DNA of 42,884 bases from Gammaproteobacteria bacterium. Its GTDB lineage: Bacteria > Pseudomonadota > Gammaproteobacteria > Steroidobacterales > Steroidobacteraceae. This document shows, one piece after another, positions 1 to 9,463 of this stretch (its first letter is position 1; each line of letters starts with the position of its first letter). Position numbers and translations under genes: made by a program. The stretch covers positions 1 to 42,884 of the forward strand of contig VBMV01000141.1 in assembly GCA_005878835.1 (NCBI GenBank). The letters are read 5' to 3'. The notes beneath the pieces are model-generated. The model saw only the letters and a program-made list of their open reading frames with translations. It was not told the DNA's origin and did no database searches.

Positions 1-704
1 TGCTGCACTTCCCGAATCTGCTGAACGCGCGCGACCTGGGCGGCTATCCGACGGTGGACGGGGCGCAGACGAGCTGGCGCTCGCTGGTGCGCGCGGATGA
101 TCTGGCGCAGTTGACCGCGGAGGGCGTCCGGGCGCTCGCCGACTACGGCGTCGAGACCGTCGTGGACCTGCGCTGGCCGGAGGAAGCGGCTCTGTACCCG
201 AGCCCGGTGCCGGCGGCGCTGCCGCAGGTGCGTTACCAGCGCATCTCGCTCCTCACGCACACCGAGGACGAATGGCGGCTGCGCAGCCGCGATGTTGCCA
301 AGGAGCTGTGGAAGTGCGTGGTGCTCGAGCACGTGCGCATCGAGCTGCGCCACGTGCTCAGCGCCATTGCGGCCGCACCGGCCGGTCCGCTGCTGTTTCA
401 CTGCGTCGCCGGCAAGGACCGCACCGGCCTGATCGCCGCGCTGCTGCTGGCGCTGGCCGATGCGGAACCGCAGGCGATTGCCCGCGACTACGCCATGAGC
501 TCGGCGAATCTTCGCGACGCCTATCTCAAGCGCTACGCCGGGGCTGACCCGCAGCGCATTGTGGAAGCGCTGCGCTGCCCCGAGGAGGGGGCATACAACA
601 TGCTGCAGTTTCTCGCGGATGCGGGCGGAGTGCGCGCCTATCTGGCGCAGATCGGCCTGAAGGAGCACGTGATCGAACGCCTGCGTGGGCGGCTGCGAAG
701 CTGA
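1..704 (+). CDS. Tyrosine-protein phosphatase (DSP-like, Y_phosphatase3 type), 5' partial
   Basis: The reading frame is open to the left edge, so the start lies outside the window; translation from base 3 gives a typical family beginning (NARDLGGYPT) about 17 residues before the first in-window GTG. The P-loop reads HCVAGKDRTG (near 398-427), the HCxxGKDRTG form of the cysteine phosphatases in which Cys is the nucleophile and Arg binds phosphate. The upstream VVDLRWPEEA segment is also typical. Members of this family (Pfam Y_phosphatase3) dephosphorylate phosphotyrosine or phosphoinositides; the substrate here cannot be told. The class is sure, the exact role is not. Confidence 0.88.
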   Translation, partial: LHFPNLLNARDLGGYPTVDGAQTSWRSLVRADDLAQLTAEGVRALADYGVETVVDLRWPEEAALYPSPVPAALPQVRYQRISLLTHTEDEWRLRSRDVAKELWKCVVLEHVRIELRHVLSAIAAAPAGPLLFHCVAGKDRTGLIAALLLALADAEPQAIARDYAMSSANLRDAYLKRYAGADPQRIVEALRCPEEGAYNMLQFLADAGGVRAYLAQIGLKEHVIERLRGRLRS

Positions 705-786
705 GCCGCCCCGCGCTTGAGGTATCTGCTCGAGCGGCGCCGAGTGTCTGGAATATGCGACGGACGTTGGCGTTGTGCAGAGCCAT
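705..786 (-). pseudogene. Possible vestigial start of a PolX-type DNA polymerase gene
   Basis: On the minus strand an ATG at 786-784 is preceded, 8 nt away, by an excellent Shine-Dalgarno (GAGGAGGTG, 803-795). The first residues, MALHNANVRRIFQTL, resemble the usual N-terminus of proteobacterial PolX polymerases (M-x-x-HNADI-x-x-IF). After about 15 residues the resemblance stops and the frame runs antisense into the phosphatase gene until 526. What is seen is a well-formed translation start with no credible gene behind it. The PolX link is from memory of a short motif and is tentative; a short leader peptide or chance remain possible. Confidence 0.3.
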
Positions 787-1053
787 GGGGGTTTCACCTC
801 CTCGGCGACATGCGCCTGTGGCTCCGCCGTGCGACACGCCGCTCAGGCGAACGAGTGATTCACCGAGCGTTCAGGGCCGGCGCTGGATACTCCTCATCGC
901 ACCGGATTGAACGCGCTCCCGAGCGGCCCAACTTTTCAGCGCGGGCACATTTTTCAAGACGTTCGGATTCGAGCTCGCGTCACTCCGGTGCACTCCCTTC
1001 CGCCATGCTCGCCGCGGCGAGCATTCCCGGCCCAGGAGGCGAGGAGGTAAGCA
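705..1053. other. Intergenic region, 349 bp
   Basis: Between the phosphatase stop and the GFA gene. It holds the minus-strand Shine-Dalgarno and truncated start at 784-803, and the strong plus-strand Shine-Dalgarno GAGGAGGT (1041-1048) of the GFA gene. I see no complete gene, RNA gene or convincing terminator in it. Confidence 0.6.
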
Positions 1054-1467
1054 ATGGAAATTACCGGTGGCTGCCTGTGCAGGGCGGTCCGCTACTCGAT
1101 CAGCGCCGCGCCCATCGTCACCCGCACCTGTTGGTGCCGCGTGTGCCAGTACCTCGGCGCCGGCAACGCCACCGTGAACGCCTGCTTCCCGAGCGCAGCG
1201 CTGACGGTGAGCGGTGAGCTGCGCGACTACTGCCTGATCGCCGACAGCTGCAACGTGGGACACCGGCGCTTCTGTCCGGCCTGCGGAACGCATCTCTTCA
1301 GCGCCTCGGAAGCGCGGCCGCAGCTGATTTTCGTGCGCGCCGGCACGCTCGACGACCGGGAGCTTGCCAGGCCCAGCGTGACGATCTGGACCTCGAGCGC
1401 GCCGAGCTGGGCGTGCTTTGACGAGCGGCTGCCGAAAGTCGAGCGTCAGCCGCCCCCGGTCGGCTAG
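1054..1467 (+). CDS. GFA/CENP-V family zinc-binding protein
   Basis: A 137-residue protein with the cysteine layout of the GFA (glutathione-dependent formaldehyde-activating enzyme-like) fold: C7-x-C9 in GGCLCRAVRY, a central CWCRVC (C26, C28, C31) and CPACG (C74, C77). Members bind zinc, and a few bind glutathione-formaldehyde adducts; most have unknown substrates, so no reaction is assigned. The ATG at 1054 is supported by GAGGAGGT 5 nt upstream. Its stop overlaps the stop of the convergent reductase gene around the palindromic CTAG at 1464-1467, so there is no room for a separate terminator. A second family member lies at 31690. Confidence 0.85.
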   Translation: MEITGGCLCRAVRYSISAAPIVTRTCWCRVCQYLGAGNATVNACFPSAALTVSGELRDYCLIADSCNVGHRRFCPACGTHLFSASEARPQLIFVRAGTLDDRELARPSVTIWTSSAPSWACFDERLPKVERQPPPVG

Positions 1468-2213
1468 CGCGATTGCTTGAGTCCGAGTGCCTGGCGTAGC
1501 TGCGCCGCGCTCATGAGGCGCGTGTAGACCGCCGTCCCGACATCGAACTCGCGCGCGCGAGACAGTGGCCCGACGACCACCGGTTCGAAGCCCGCGTCTG
1601 TCACCAGCCGCTGCGCCACCTCGAGCGCCTGGCGGTCGTCCCCGGCGAGCGGGATGGCGATCCGCTCGCCGCTGCGGTGCGCTTCGCTCGCGAGATCCCC
1701 GGAGTTGATGGCGTTGAATGCCCGCACCAGGCGCACGCCCGGCAAAAACTCCGCCGAGCTCACGCCGGTGCCCTTGCGGCGCGCCTCCACCGCCATGTCG
1801 CCATCGCGCTGCGGATAGGGATTGCCGGTGTCGAGCACGATCTTGCCAGTGAGCTCGGCCTTCAGGTCACGCCCGACCTGCGGCAGCGCCCCGTAGGGCA
1901 CCGAGATCAGCACGACATCGCCGAACAGCGCCGCCTCGCGCGGCGTGCCCGCCCGGGCCTTAGGTCCGAGCGAGCGCACCAGGCCCTCGAGCTGCCCGGG
2001 GTGACGCGAGGACACCAGCACCTCATGGCCGGCCTTCACCCACAAGGAGGCGAGGGTCCCGCCGATGTGTCCCGCACCGATGATGCCGATCTTCAGCGGC
2101 GCCTGTGACGCGGGCGCCGCGCCCGCGGCTCCCGCGACCGCCACCGTGCACGCCATGAGCGTAACCGCGGCCGCAGCGCCCAGTGCCCGCAGGTTGCGGG
2201 TCGCGCCGCTCAT
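1464..2213 (-). CDS. Exported NAD(P)-binding reductase of the F420-dependent NADP oxidoreductase-like family
   Basis: A 249-residue protein starting at the ATG that overlaps the upstream lipoprotein stop by 4 nt (ATGA, 2210-2213). Residues 1-37 form a hydrophobic Ala-rich export signal (RNLRALGAAAAVTLMACTV) with a possible but non-ideal lipobox (LMAC). It is followed by a textbook Rossmann motif, KIGIIGAGHIGGTLA, then HEVLVSSRHP and the family pattern of NADP oxidoreductases coupled to F420 (VVLISVPYGAL, IVLDTGNPYP, AFNAINSG). The odd point is export: dinucleotide cofactors are cytoplasmic, so a periplasmic member would need a bound cofactor or another ligand. A cytoplasmic start further in has no good candidate codon. 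The family call is firm; function and F420 use are unknown. Confidence 0.8.
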   Translation of the reverse strand: MSGATRNLRALGAAAAVTLMACTVAVAGAAGAAPASQAPLKIGIIGAGHIGGTLASLWVKAGHEVLVSSRHPGQLEGLVRSLGPKARAGTPREAALFGDVVLISVPYGALPQVGRDLKAELTGKIVLDTGNPYPQRDGDMAVEARRKGTGVSSAEFLPGVRLVRAFNAINSGDLASEAHRSGERIAIPLAGDDRQALEVAQRLVTDAGFEPVVVGPLSRAREFDVGTAVYTRLMSAAQLRQALGLKQSR

Positions 2214-2905
2214 TTCGGCGAGAACTCCACCCGCGTCTGCCAGTGATGCATAGTCGGATTCGGATGATCGGTGTCGATGACCAGCGTGCCGTGCGCGTGC
2301 GGGTCCGTCGTCGCCAGGCGGATCTCGGCCAGGTCGCCACAGCCCGCCACGACCGGAAGCGGCGTCACTACCGAGATGGCCTTCGCCGCCTTGACGTCCG
2401 CCGGAGCCACGCTCGAGGGCTCGATATGCGCCGCGGTGATCTGCGCGCTCGGCACCGTCACGAAGCGATACTGCACGCCCCCCACCCAGCCCCCTTTGGG
2501 CGGCTTGCCGGAGGAGTCGAAACTCGCCGAGTAGCTGAGCGATGGCTCGTCCAGTTTGATCTCCCGGGGTTGCGGCGGCACCAGCTTGTGGCGCACCGAC
2601 AGCCCCTGCACTTTCCACTCGGCCAGGATCTGCAGCGGGAAGCTGCCCTGACAGCGCACCGAATACAACCCGTGCCACTCGGGGCCCTCCTGGCTGAGTG
2701 GAATCCTCTGATTGTTGCCGAGCGCAAACAGGAATACGGAGCCTGGCGTCACCAGCGCGTCGCGCGTCACGGTCGCCTTGATCTCGTACATGCCGATGTC
2801 GTGGTTGGCCGGATATTCGGCCGGCGTCTCATCGTGCACCTGCACATCGCAGGCGCCAAGCATGAGCGCCACGGGAATCCACGCGAGCCGGATGAGCCTG
2901 AACAT
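2210..2905 (-). CDS. Hypothetical lipoprotein
   Basis: A 231-residue protein with a clear lipoprotein signal: basic N-terminus, hydrophobic stretch (LIRLAWIPVALML) and lipobox LGAC with Cys at residue 19, so it should be lipid-anchored in the cell envelope. The mature part looks beta-rich and I do not recognise a family. It lies just upstream of, and overlaps by 4 nt, the exported Rossmann protein, so the two are probably translationally coupled and work in the same compartment. Nothing in the sequence indicates a reaction. Confidence 0.72.
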   Translation of the reverse strand: MFRLIRLAWIPVALMLGACDVQVHDETPAEYPANHDIGMYEIKATVTRDALVTPGSVFLFALGNNQRIPLSQEGPEWHGLYSVRCQGSFPLQILAEWKVQGLSVRHKLVPPQPREIKLDEPSLSYSASFDSSGKPPKGGWVGGVQYRFVTVPSAQITAAHIEPSSVAPADVKAAKAISVVTPLPVVAGCGDLAEIRLATTDPHAHGTLVIDTDHPNPTMHHWQTRVEFSPK

Positions 2906-3021
2906 GCTGCCCCCTTCATTGCTGGCAGACGCCGATCGCCCGGGGGAACCGGTATTGTCAGGGAGTCACGGCCCGCCCTTGCAGGCCGGCATCTTCCGGA
3001 TCGGCAACCTGCAGCATCCCG

Positions 3022-3225
3022 TTACTTCTTTCTCCGGGCTCCGGAGCGCTTCGCCGCTCTGAAGGAGATGCCCGCGCGCATCGCTTTCTGCTGAACCGCA
3101 GCCGCCGTGCGCCCGAGCTTCCTGGCGACCTGTCCGGTTGGGGTTCCCGCCTTCGCGAGTGCCTTCAGAGTTTTCAGTTCACGGGCGCTCCAGGATGCGC
3201 CATCGTTCGGTGGACGTCTTGCCAT
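3022..3225 (-). CDS. Small SANT/Myb-like helix-turn-helix protein
   Basis: A 67-residue basic protein. The stretch WSARELKTLKALAKAG, then QVARKLGRTAAAV and KAMRAGIS, has the pattern of small proteobacterial proteins with a Myb/SANT-like HTH and a lysine/arginine-rich tail (RRKK at the end), suggesting DNA binding. I place the start at 3225 because GGAG/AGGAA sits just upstream and the conserved part begins there; an upstream in-frame start at 3279 would add 18 residues but would run through the dyad described separately. The regulon is unknown. The dyad 43-69 nt upstream could be its own operator. Confidence 0.65.
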   Translation of the reverse strand: MARRPPNDGASWSARELKTLKALAKAGTPTGQVARKLGRTAAAVQQKAMRAGISFRAAKRSGARRKK

Positions 3226-3634
3226 CGTTCCTACTCCACAATCACCCAACGGAGGGCCGGACTGGTCATGATACACCAATCACTGGTGAATCATAACATG
3301 TTGGAAATGTCGCGGCCAGCGCATTGTCAGGGGTTAGATGTTGCTTCGGCGCAGCGCACCATCAGGGTCTGTTGCCGCGCCCGTGCCCGCGGTGCGCCGG
3401 CCTGCGTCACGCGCTTCAAGCATGTGGGTGAGCATGTAGGTGATCAGGGCTGACTGCGCTGGAAAAACGCCGCGCGCAAGCGCCGCAACTCACCGGCGGT
3501 CGGGTCCTATGTACGAGGTTGCCGTCGCGGCGGCCGATCGCCGGGACCGTGACGGGTTGATAGATGTGCGTCGGTGATAGACGACAACCGCGACCGTCAA
3601 CATGATGAGCCGGCGGCCGGTGACAGGCGCGCCG
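3226..3634. other. Intergenic region, 409 bp
   Basis: No convincing coding frame. It contains the 27-bp dyad at 3268-3294 and, nearer folD, an imperfect inverted repeat (3518-3530 against 3588-3601, about 13 bp with one indel and a 57-nt spacer). Just past the folD stop there is GC-rich self-complementary sequence that could end the long minus-strand operon, but no T-tract is visible. Confidence 0.55.
3268..3294. promoter_or_regulatory. 27-bp inverted repeat, candidate operator
   Basis: Two 11-bp arms, ATGATACACCA (3268-3278) and TGGTGAATCAT (3284-3294), complementary except at one position and separated by ATCAC. The dyad stands out as AT-rich in very GC-rich DNA and lies 43-69 nt upstream of the small HTH gene's start, where an autoregulatory operator would be expected. 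It could also be a transcribed hairpin. The repeat is directly visible; its role is inferred. Confidence 0.5.
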
Positions 3635-4566
3635 TCACACCGGGGTGCCGGTCCGCAGGTATGCGGCATCGACCGCGTTGGAGAGCAGCATCGCGATGGT
3701 CATCGGACCCAGACCGCCGGGCACCGGGGTGATCCAGCCGGCACGCTCGGCCGCACGCTCGAACTCGACATCGCCCACGAGTTTGCCGGAAGCGCTGCGG
3801 TTGATCCCCACGTCGAATACCGCGGCCCCGGGTCGGATCCAGTCCCCGGGGATGAAGCCGGCTTTGCCGACCGCGGCCACCAGCAGCTCCGCGCGCTCGA
3901 CTTCGGCCCTGAGGTCGCGGGTTCCCGTATGGCACACGGTCACGGTCGCACGCGCCAGCAGCAGCTCCAGCGCCATGGGCCGGCCGACGATGTTGGAAGC
4001 GCCCACCACGGTCGCGCGCAGGCCCGGCAGCGCCAAGCCGTACTCCTGCGCGAGGCGGATCACCCCGAAGGGCGTGCACGGACGGAGCCTGGGCCTCTTC
4101 TGCGCCAGCAAGCCCGTGTTCACCGGATGGAAGCCGTCGACGTCCTTGGCGGGGTCGACGGCGTCCATCACCCGGTTGGTATCCACCCCCGCAGGCAGAG
4201 GCAGCTGCACCAGGATGCCGTCGACGCGCTCGTCGTGATTGAGCGCGTTGATGAGCGCGAGAATCCGCCCTTCGCCGGTGCTCACCGGCAGGTCGTGCGC
4301 GAAGGACTCGATCCCGGCCTCCTGCGAGGAGCTGCGCTTGTTGCGCACGTACACGCTCGAGGCCGGATCTTCCCCCACCTGCACCACCGCAAGTCCGGGC
4401 CGCCGTCCGTGGCGCGCGGCGAACGCGGCGGCGCGCGAGGCGACCGCGGCGCGCACCTTCGCGGCCACCGCCTTGCCGTCGAGCAGCACCGCTCCGCCCG
4501 CGGTGCGCACCGGGCCGGCCGGCGAGAGCGCGGGGCTCGCGCCCGCTTTGACGGTTGGGCCGCTCA

Positions 4567-4567
<1 letters not shown>
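3635..4567 (-). CDS. folD: Bifunctional methylenetetrahydrofolate dehydrogenase / methenyltetrahydrofolate cyclohydrolase
   Basis: FolD interconverts 5,10-methylene-THF and 10-formyl-THF in the cytoplasm with NADP. The 310-residue product shows the family marks: YVRNK with the catalytic lysine (K77), [19 protein letters not shown], the nucleotide-site [11 protein letters not shown], and [10 protein letters not shown] near the end. It carries about 20 extra residues at the N-terminus compared with usual FolD proteins; the ATG was kept because it overlaps the ahcY stop by one base (TGATG), as expected in an operon. It is the last gene of the minus-strand C1/methylation cluster, occupying the place that metF takes in some relatives. 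Confidence 0.95.
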
Positions 4568-5988
<1,421 letters not shown>

Positions 5989-6010
5989 ACTCGATACTCC
6001 GAATGACAGA

Positions 6011-6101
6011 GTGAGCGCCGTATGGATGACCCGAGGTCTGCTGAGCCTGGCAGGCGCGGCGCTTCTTTCAAGCACCGGTCTGTCGCAACGCTCCTCAGCA
6101 G
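6011..6101 (-). promoter_or_regulatory. SAH riboswitch upstream of ahcY
   Basis: On the minus strand the leader reads TGCTGAGGAGCGTTGC, a variable hairpin, CCAGGCTCAGCA, a short linker, then ACGGCGCTCAC, which is the order of conserved elements in the SAH riboswitch class. Visible pairing: P1 between 6094-6100 (TGCTGAG in RNA sense) and 6039-6045 (CTCAGCA); a pseudoknot between GAGCG (6093-6089) and CGCTC (6017-6013); and an extension hairpin GGTGCTT/GAAGCGCC closed by a GAAA-type loop. It lies between metK and ahcY, 23 nt before the ahcY start. In this class SAH binding turns expression on, so ahcY (and folD behind it) would be induced when SAH builds up. Confidence 0.92.
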
Positions 6102-6135
6102 GCGTGGCTGCCGCGATGCGGCTGGTTGCTGTGCT

Positions 6136-7308
6136 TCAGGCTGCGCGCACGTCCTTGGCCTCGGCGGCCAACGTCTCGGCGAGATCGGTGCGCTCCCAGG
6201 TGAACTCCGGCTCGGTGCGGCCGAAGTGTCCGTAGGTCGCGGTCTTCTGGTAGATCGGGCGCAGCAGGTCGAGCATCTCCCGCAGACCGTAGGGTGTCAG
6301 GTCGAAGTGCTTGCGGATCAGCTGCGTCAGGCGCTCGCGCGACAGGTGGCTGGTGCCGAAGGTCTCCACCATGATCGAAGTCGGCTCGGGGACGCCGATG
6401 GCGTAGGACACCTGCACCTCGCAGCGCTCGGCAAGTCCCGCCGCCACGATGTTCTTGGCGACATAGCGCGCGGCATACGCCGCCGAGCGGTCGACCTTGG
6501 AAGGGTCCTTGCCCGAGAACGCGCCGCCACCGTGGCGGGCGTAGCCCCCGTAGGTGTCGACGATGATCTTGCGTCCGGTGAGTCCGCAGTCGCCCACCGG
6601 CCCGCCGATCACGAAACGCCCCGTGGGGTTGATGTGGTACTTGGTGCGCTCGTCCACCCACTCCGCCGGCAGGACGGGCTTGAGGATCTCCTCCATCACC
6701 GCCTCGCGCAGCGCCTTGGTGGAGACTTCGGGGCTGTGCTGGGTTGACAGCACCACCGCCTCCAGACCCACCGGCTTCGCCTCCTCGTAGCGCAGCGTGA
6801 CCTGACTCTTCGCATCCGGACGCAGCCAGGGAAGCTTGCCGGCCTTGCGCACCTGGGCCTGGCGCTTGACCAGCCGATGGGCGAGCGTGATCGGCGCCGG
6901 CATCAGCACGTCGGTCTCGTTGGTGGCGTAGCCGAACATCAGTCCCTGGTCGCCCGCTCCCTGCTTGCGCTCGTCCTTGCGATCCACGCCCTGGGCGATG
7001 TCGGGAGACTGTTTGCCGATCAGGTTCAGCACCCCGCAGCTGGCGCCGTCGAATCCCATGTCGGAGGAGTTGTAGCCGATGTCCAGCACCGTCCTGCGCA
7101 CCAGGGCTTCGACGTCGACCCACGCAGAGGTGGTGACCTCGCCGGCGACGATCACTACGCCGGTCTTGACGAGGGTCTCGCAGGCGACGCGACCGCGCGC
7201 ATCTGCCGCGAGGATCGCGTCCAGCACCACGTCCGAGATCTGGTCCGCGATCTTGTCCGGGTGGCCTTCGGAGACCGACTCGGAGGTAAACAGATAGTCA
7301 TTGGCCAT
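6136..7308 (-). CDS. metK: S-adenosylmethionine synthetase
   Basis: Makes SAM from methionine and ATP in the cytoplasm. The 390-residue protein, of normal length, has the N-terminal GHPDKIADQ, the [12 protein letters not shown] hexapeptide region and the P-loop-like [19 protein letters not shown]. The start ATG gives the usual N-terminus ([15 protein letters not shown]). It sits 42 nt after the PfkB kinase gene and 147 nt before ahcY, the latter space being filled by the SAH riboswitch, so only the genes after metK would be under SAH control. Confidence 0.97.
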   Translation of the reverse strand: MANDYLFTSESVSEGHPDKIADQISDVVLDAILAADARGRVACETLVKTGVVIVAGEVTTSAWVDVEALVRRTVLDIGYNSSDMGFDGASCGVLNLIGKQSPDIAQGVDRKDERKQGAGDQGLMFGYATNETDVLMPAPITLAHRLVKRQAQVRKAGKLPWLRPDAKSQVTLRYEEAKPVGLEAVVLSTQHSPEVSTKALREAVMEEILKPVLPAEWVDERTKYHINPTGRFVIGGPVGDCGLTGRKIIVDTYGGYARHGGGAFSGKDPSKVDRSAAYAARYVAKNIVAAGLAERCEVQVSYAIGVPEPTSIMVETFGTSHLSRERLTQLIRKHFDLTPYGLREMLDLLRPIYQKTATYGHFGRTEPEFTWERTDLAETLAAEAKDVRAA

Positions 7309-7350
7309 GGAGATCGTTCCGCCGCAATCTGAGCGCCAGGGCAGGTGAGT

Positions 7351-8325
7351 TTAACCCAGGTGGCCGCGGCCTTGGGCAGGCGCCGGTGCGAAGGCCCCCG
7401 CCAGCCGCGCGTCGAATTCGGCGCGTGTAAAGCGATGATTCTGCGTGCCGCGCGACTCGATCTTGATGGCGCCCATGAGGGAAGCGATATGTCCGGTGCT
7501 CGGCCAGTCAAGACCGTGCAGCAGGCCGTGGATGAGACCGGCGCGATAGGCGTCACCGCATCCGGTGGGGTCCACCACGGCTGCTGCCCTGGCACACGGG
7601 ATCGCGATCTCCTGATCGCGGGTATGAATGACCGAGCCGGCCGCGCCGCGCGTGACGATGAGCGCGGTCACGTGCTGCGTGAGCTCCTCGACGCTCCAGC
7701 CGGTCTTCTGCTTGAGCAGCTGCCATTCGTAGTCGTTCACGGTGACCCAGGTCGCCTGGGAAATGAAGCGCGTCAGCTCCGCGGCGCTGAACATCGGCAG
7801 TCCCTGACCGGGATCGAAAATGAAGGGGATGCGCGCCGCGGCGAACTGCGCGGCGTGCTCGATCATGCCCTCGCGCCCGTCGGGCGCCACGATGCCGATG
7901 GCGATGTCACGCGCATCCGTGACACGGTTGAGGTGCGCGTGCTGCATCGCCCCGGGGTGGAACGCGGTGATCTGATTGTCATCCAGGTCGGTGGTGATGA
8001 ACGCCTGGGCGGTGAGCTCGGTGTCGATCACTTTGACGTGATCGTCGGGCACGCCGGCGCGCGCCATCCATTCCCGGTAAGGGCCGAAGTCGCGGCCGAC
8101 CGTGGCCATGGGGTAGGCGCTGTCGCCGAGCAGCTTCAGGTTGTAGGCGATGTTGCCGGCGCAGCCGCCGTATTCGCGGCGCAGCTGCGGCACCAGGAAC
8201 GCGACGTTCAGGATGTGGATCTTGTCGGGCAGGATGTGATTGGCGAAACGGTCGCCGAACACCATGATGGTGTCGAACGCCAGTGAACCGCAGATCAACG
8301 CCCGTCCCGGCCGGGCGGCCTTCAT
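7351..8325 (-). CDS. PfkB-family sugar kinase, probably adenosine kinase
   Basis: A 324-residue ribokinase/PfkB-fold protein. It has the N-terminal GGCAGNIAYNLKLLG substrate-side motif and the PfkB signature DPTGCGDAYRAGLIHG, with the catalytic Asp in GCGDA. PfkB kinases act on ribokinase-type sugars or nucleosides; its place directly before metK and ahcY argues for adenosine kinase, which would remove the adenosine released by AhcY and pull that reaction forward. The start overlaps the fdsD stop by 4 nt (ATGA, 8322-8325), tying the methylation-cycle genes to the formate dehydrogenase operon. The adenosine specificity is inferred from context and general resemblance. Confidence 0.85.
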   Translation of the reverse strand: MKAARPGRALICGSLAFDTIMVFGDRFANHILPDKIHILNVAFLVPQLRREYGGCAGNIAYNLKLLGDSAYPMATVGRDFGPYREWMARAGVPDDHVKVIDTELTAQAFITTDLDDNQITAFHPGAMQHAHLNRVTDARDIAIGIVAPDGREGMIEHAAQFAAARIPFIFDPGQGLPMFSAAELTRFISQATWVTVNDYEWQLLKQKTGWSVEELTQHVTALIVTRGAAGSVIHTRDQEIAIPCARAAAVVDPTGCGDAYRAGLIHGLLHGLDWPSTGHIASLMGAIKIESRGTQNHRFTRAEFDARLAGAFAPAPAQGRGHLG

Positions 8326-8588
8326 GTCTTGGCGCCCTGCGAAGCGGCGCCCGCGGGCGGTCGAGCTTTGCTCTCGGCCACCATCAGCGCCACGGCGCTC
8401 CTGGCGAGCTCGGTGAGGCCCGCGCCGTTACGCTGCTCGAAGTAGCTGATCATCTGCGCCCGCATGCGCGGCTCCCAGTAGCGCTTGAGGTGATTGGCCA
8501 CGGCCCGCGCCGCTTCCGGCGCCTCCGCGGTGCCGGCAAAAAACTCGCCGATCTCGTTGGTCATCTTGATGAGCAGATCGATGTTCAT
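8322..8588 (-). CDS. fdsD: Formate dehydrogenase delta subunit
   Basis: An 88-residue protein beginning MNIDLLIKMTNEIGEFF and containing RYWEPRMRAQMI, the pattern of FdsD, a small accessory subunit of NAD-dependent molybdenum formate dehydrogenases thought to help assembly or stability. The ATG at 8588 overlaps the fdhD stop by 4 nt (8585-8588), which fixes the start; the frame is open for a further 56 codons upstream but that overlaps fdhD. Its position at the end of fdsG-B-A-fdhD matches the fdsGBACD order known from Cupriavidus. Confidence 0.9.
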   Translation of the reverse strand: MNIDLLIKMTNEIGEFFAGTAEAPEAARAVANHLKRYWEPRMRAQMISYFEQRNGAGLTELARSAVALMVAESKARPPAGAASQGAKT

Positions 8589-9433
8589 GTGCCTGCCCGT
8601 TTTTGGTCTGTCAGCCGGTGCGGGTGCGCATACACGACGTGCTGGTCGGCCCGCGCGAATGCCACCAGTGTCAGCCCGGCGCGCTGCGCCAGGCGTACCG
8701 CGAAGGCCGTCGGCGCCGACAGCGCGACCAGGAGCGAGATCCCGACGGTGGCGCACTTCTGCACCATCTCGTAGCTGGCACGGCTGGTAATCAGCATATA
8801 ACCCGCGGTGAAATCCGCGTGCGCGCGCGACAGCGCCCCGATGGTCTTGTCGAGTGCATTGTGCCGGCCGACGTCCTCACGCACCACTTTGATCCCCTGT
8901 CCCGGAACGACCCACGCCGCGGCGTGCACGCTGCCGGTGCGGGCATTGATCGGCTGCCGGCCCGACAACTCCCCGATCGCCGCGTGCAGGGCGGCGCTCG
9001 TGACGCTCACCCCGGCGGGCACCGGTCCGCACTCGCGGATGGCATCCGCGGCGCTCTCCGCCCCGCACAGGCCACAGCCGGTCCGGCCGGTGAGGTTGCG
9101 GCGGCGCTGCAGCAACTGCGTGAACCGCTCCCAGGCGACCGTGATGCGCACGTCCGCGGACAGTGCCCCGTAGCTGACCTCCACGCCGCGGATCTCCTCC
9201 GCGCGCGCCACCAGGCCTTCGCTCAGGGTGAATCCGACCGCGTAGTCCTCGAGATCCGCCGGCGTCGCCAGCATCACGACGTGCGGGACGTCGTGGTAGA
9301 CCAGCGCGACCGGCACCTCCTCCGCCACCAGGTCCGTGGTGCGCTCGAGCGTGCCGCGCGTCCAGCGCTCGACGCCGAGCTCCGCGCTGACGGCTCCCGG
9401 GGCTTGCGCCTCTGCCTCCGGTTCCGGGCTCAT
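8585..9433 (-). CDS. fdhD: Formate dehydrogenase accessory sulfurtransferase FdhD (FdsC)
   Basis: FdhD passes sulfur, from a cysteine desulfurase, to the molybdenum cofactor before insertion into formate dehydrogenase. The 282-residue protein has the redox pair C120-GL-C123 in TGRTGCGLCGAES, the conserved VREDVGRHNALDK segment and GYMLITSRASYEM. It lies between fdsA and fdsD and overlaps fdsD by 4 nt. An intact fdsA would end 30 nt before this start (see the fdsA tail entry); the present fdsA stop is 152 nt away. Confidence 0.95.
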   Translation of the reverse strand: MSPEPEAEAQAPGAVSAELGVERWTRGTLERTTDLVAEEVPVALVYHDVPHVVMLATPADLEDYAVGFTLSEGLVARAEEIRGVEVSYGALSADVRITVAWERFTQLLQRRRNLTGRTGCGLCGAESAADAIRECGPVPAGVSVTSAALHAAIGELSGRQPINARTGSVHAAAWVVPGQGIKVVREDVGRHNALDKTIGALSRAHADFTAGYMLITSRASYEMVQKCATVGISLLVALSAPTAFAVRLAQRAGLTLVAFARADQHVVYAHPHRLTDQKRAGT

Positions 9434-9463
9434 CGCGCGCTCAGGTTGCAGGCGGCGCCTCGC

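Noticed and set aside
5989-6075. A longer AhcY starting at 6075
   Set aside because: The extra 29 residues would be encoded by the SAH riboswitch, and the start at 5988 has a good Shine-Dalgarno and the normal family N-terminus.
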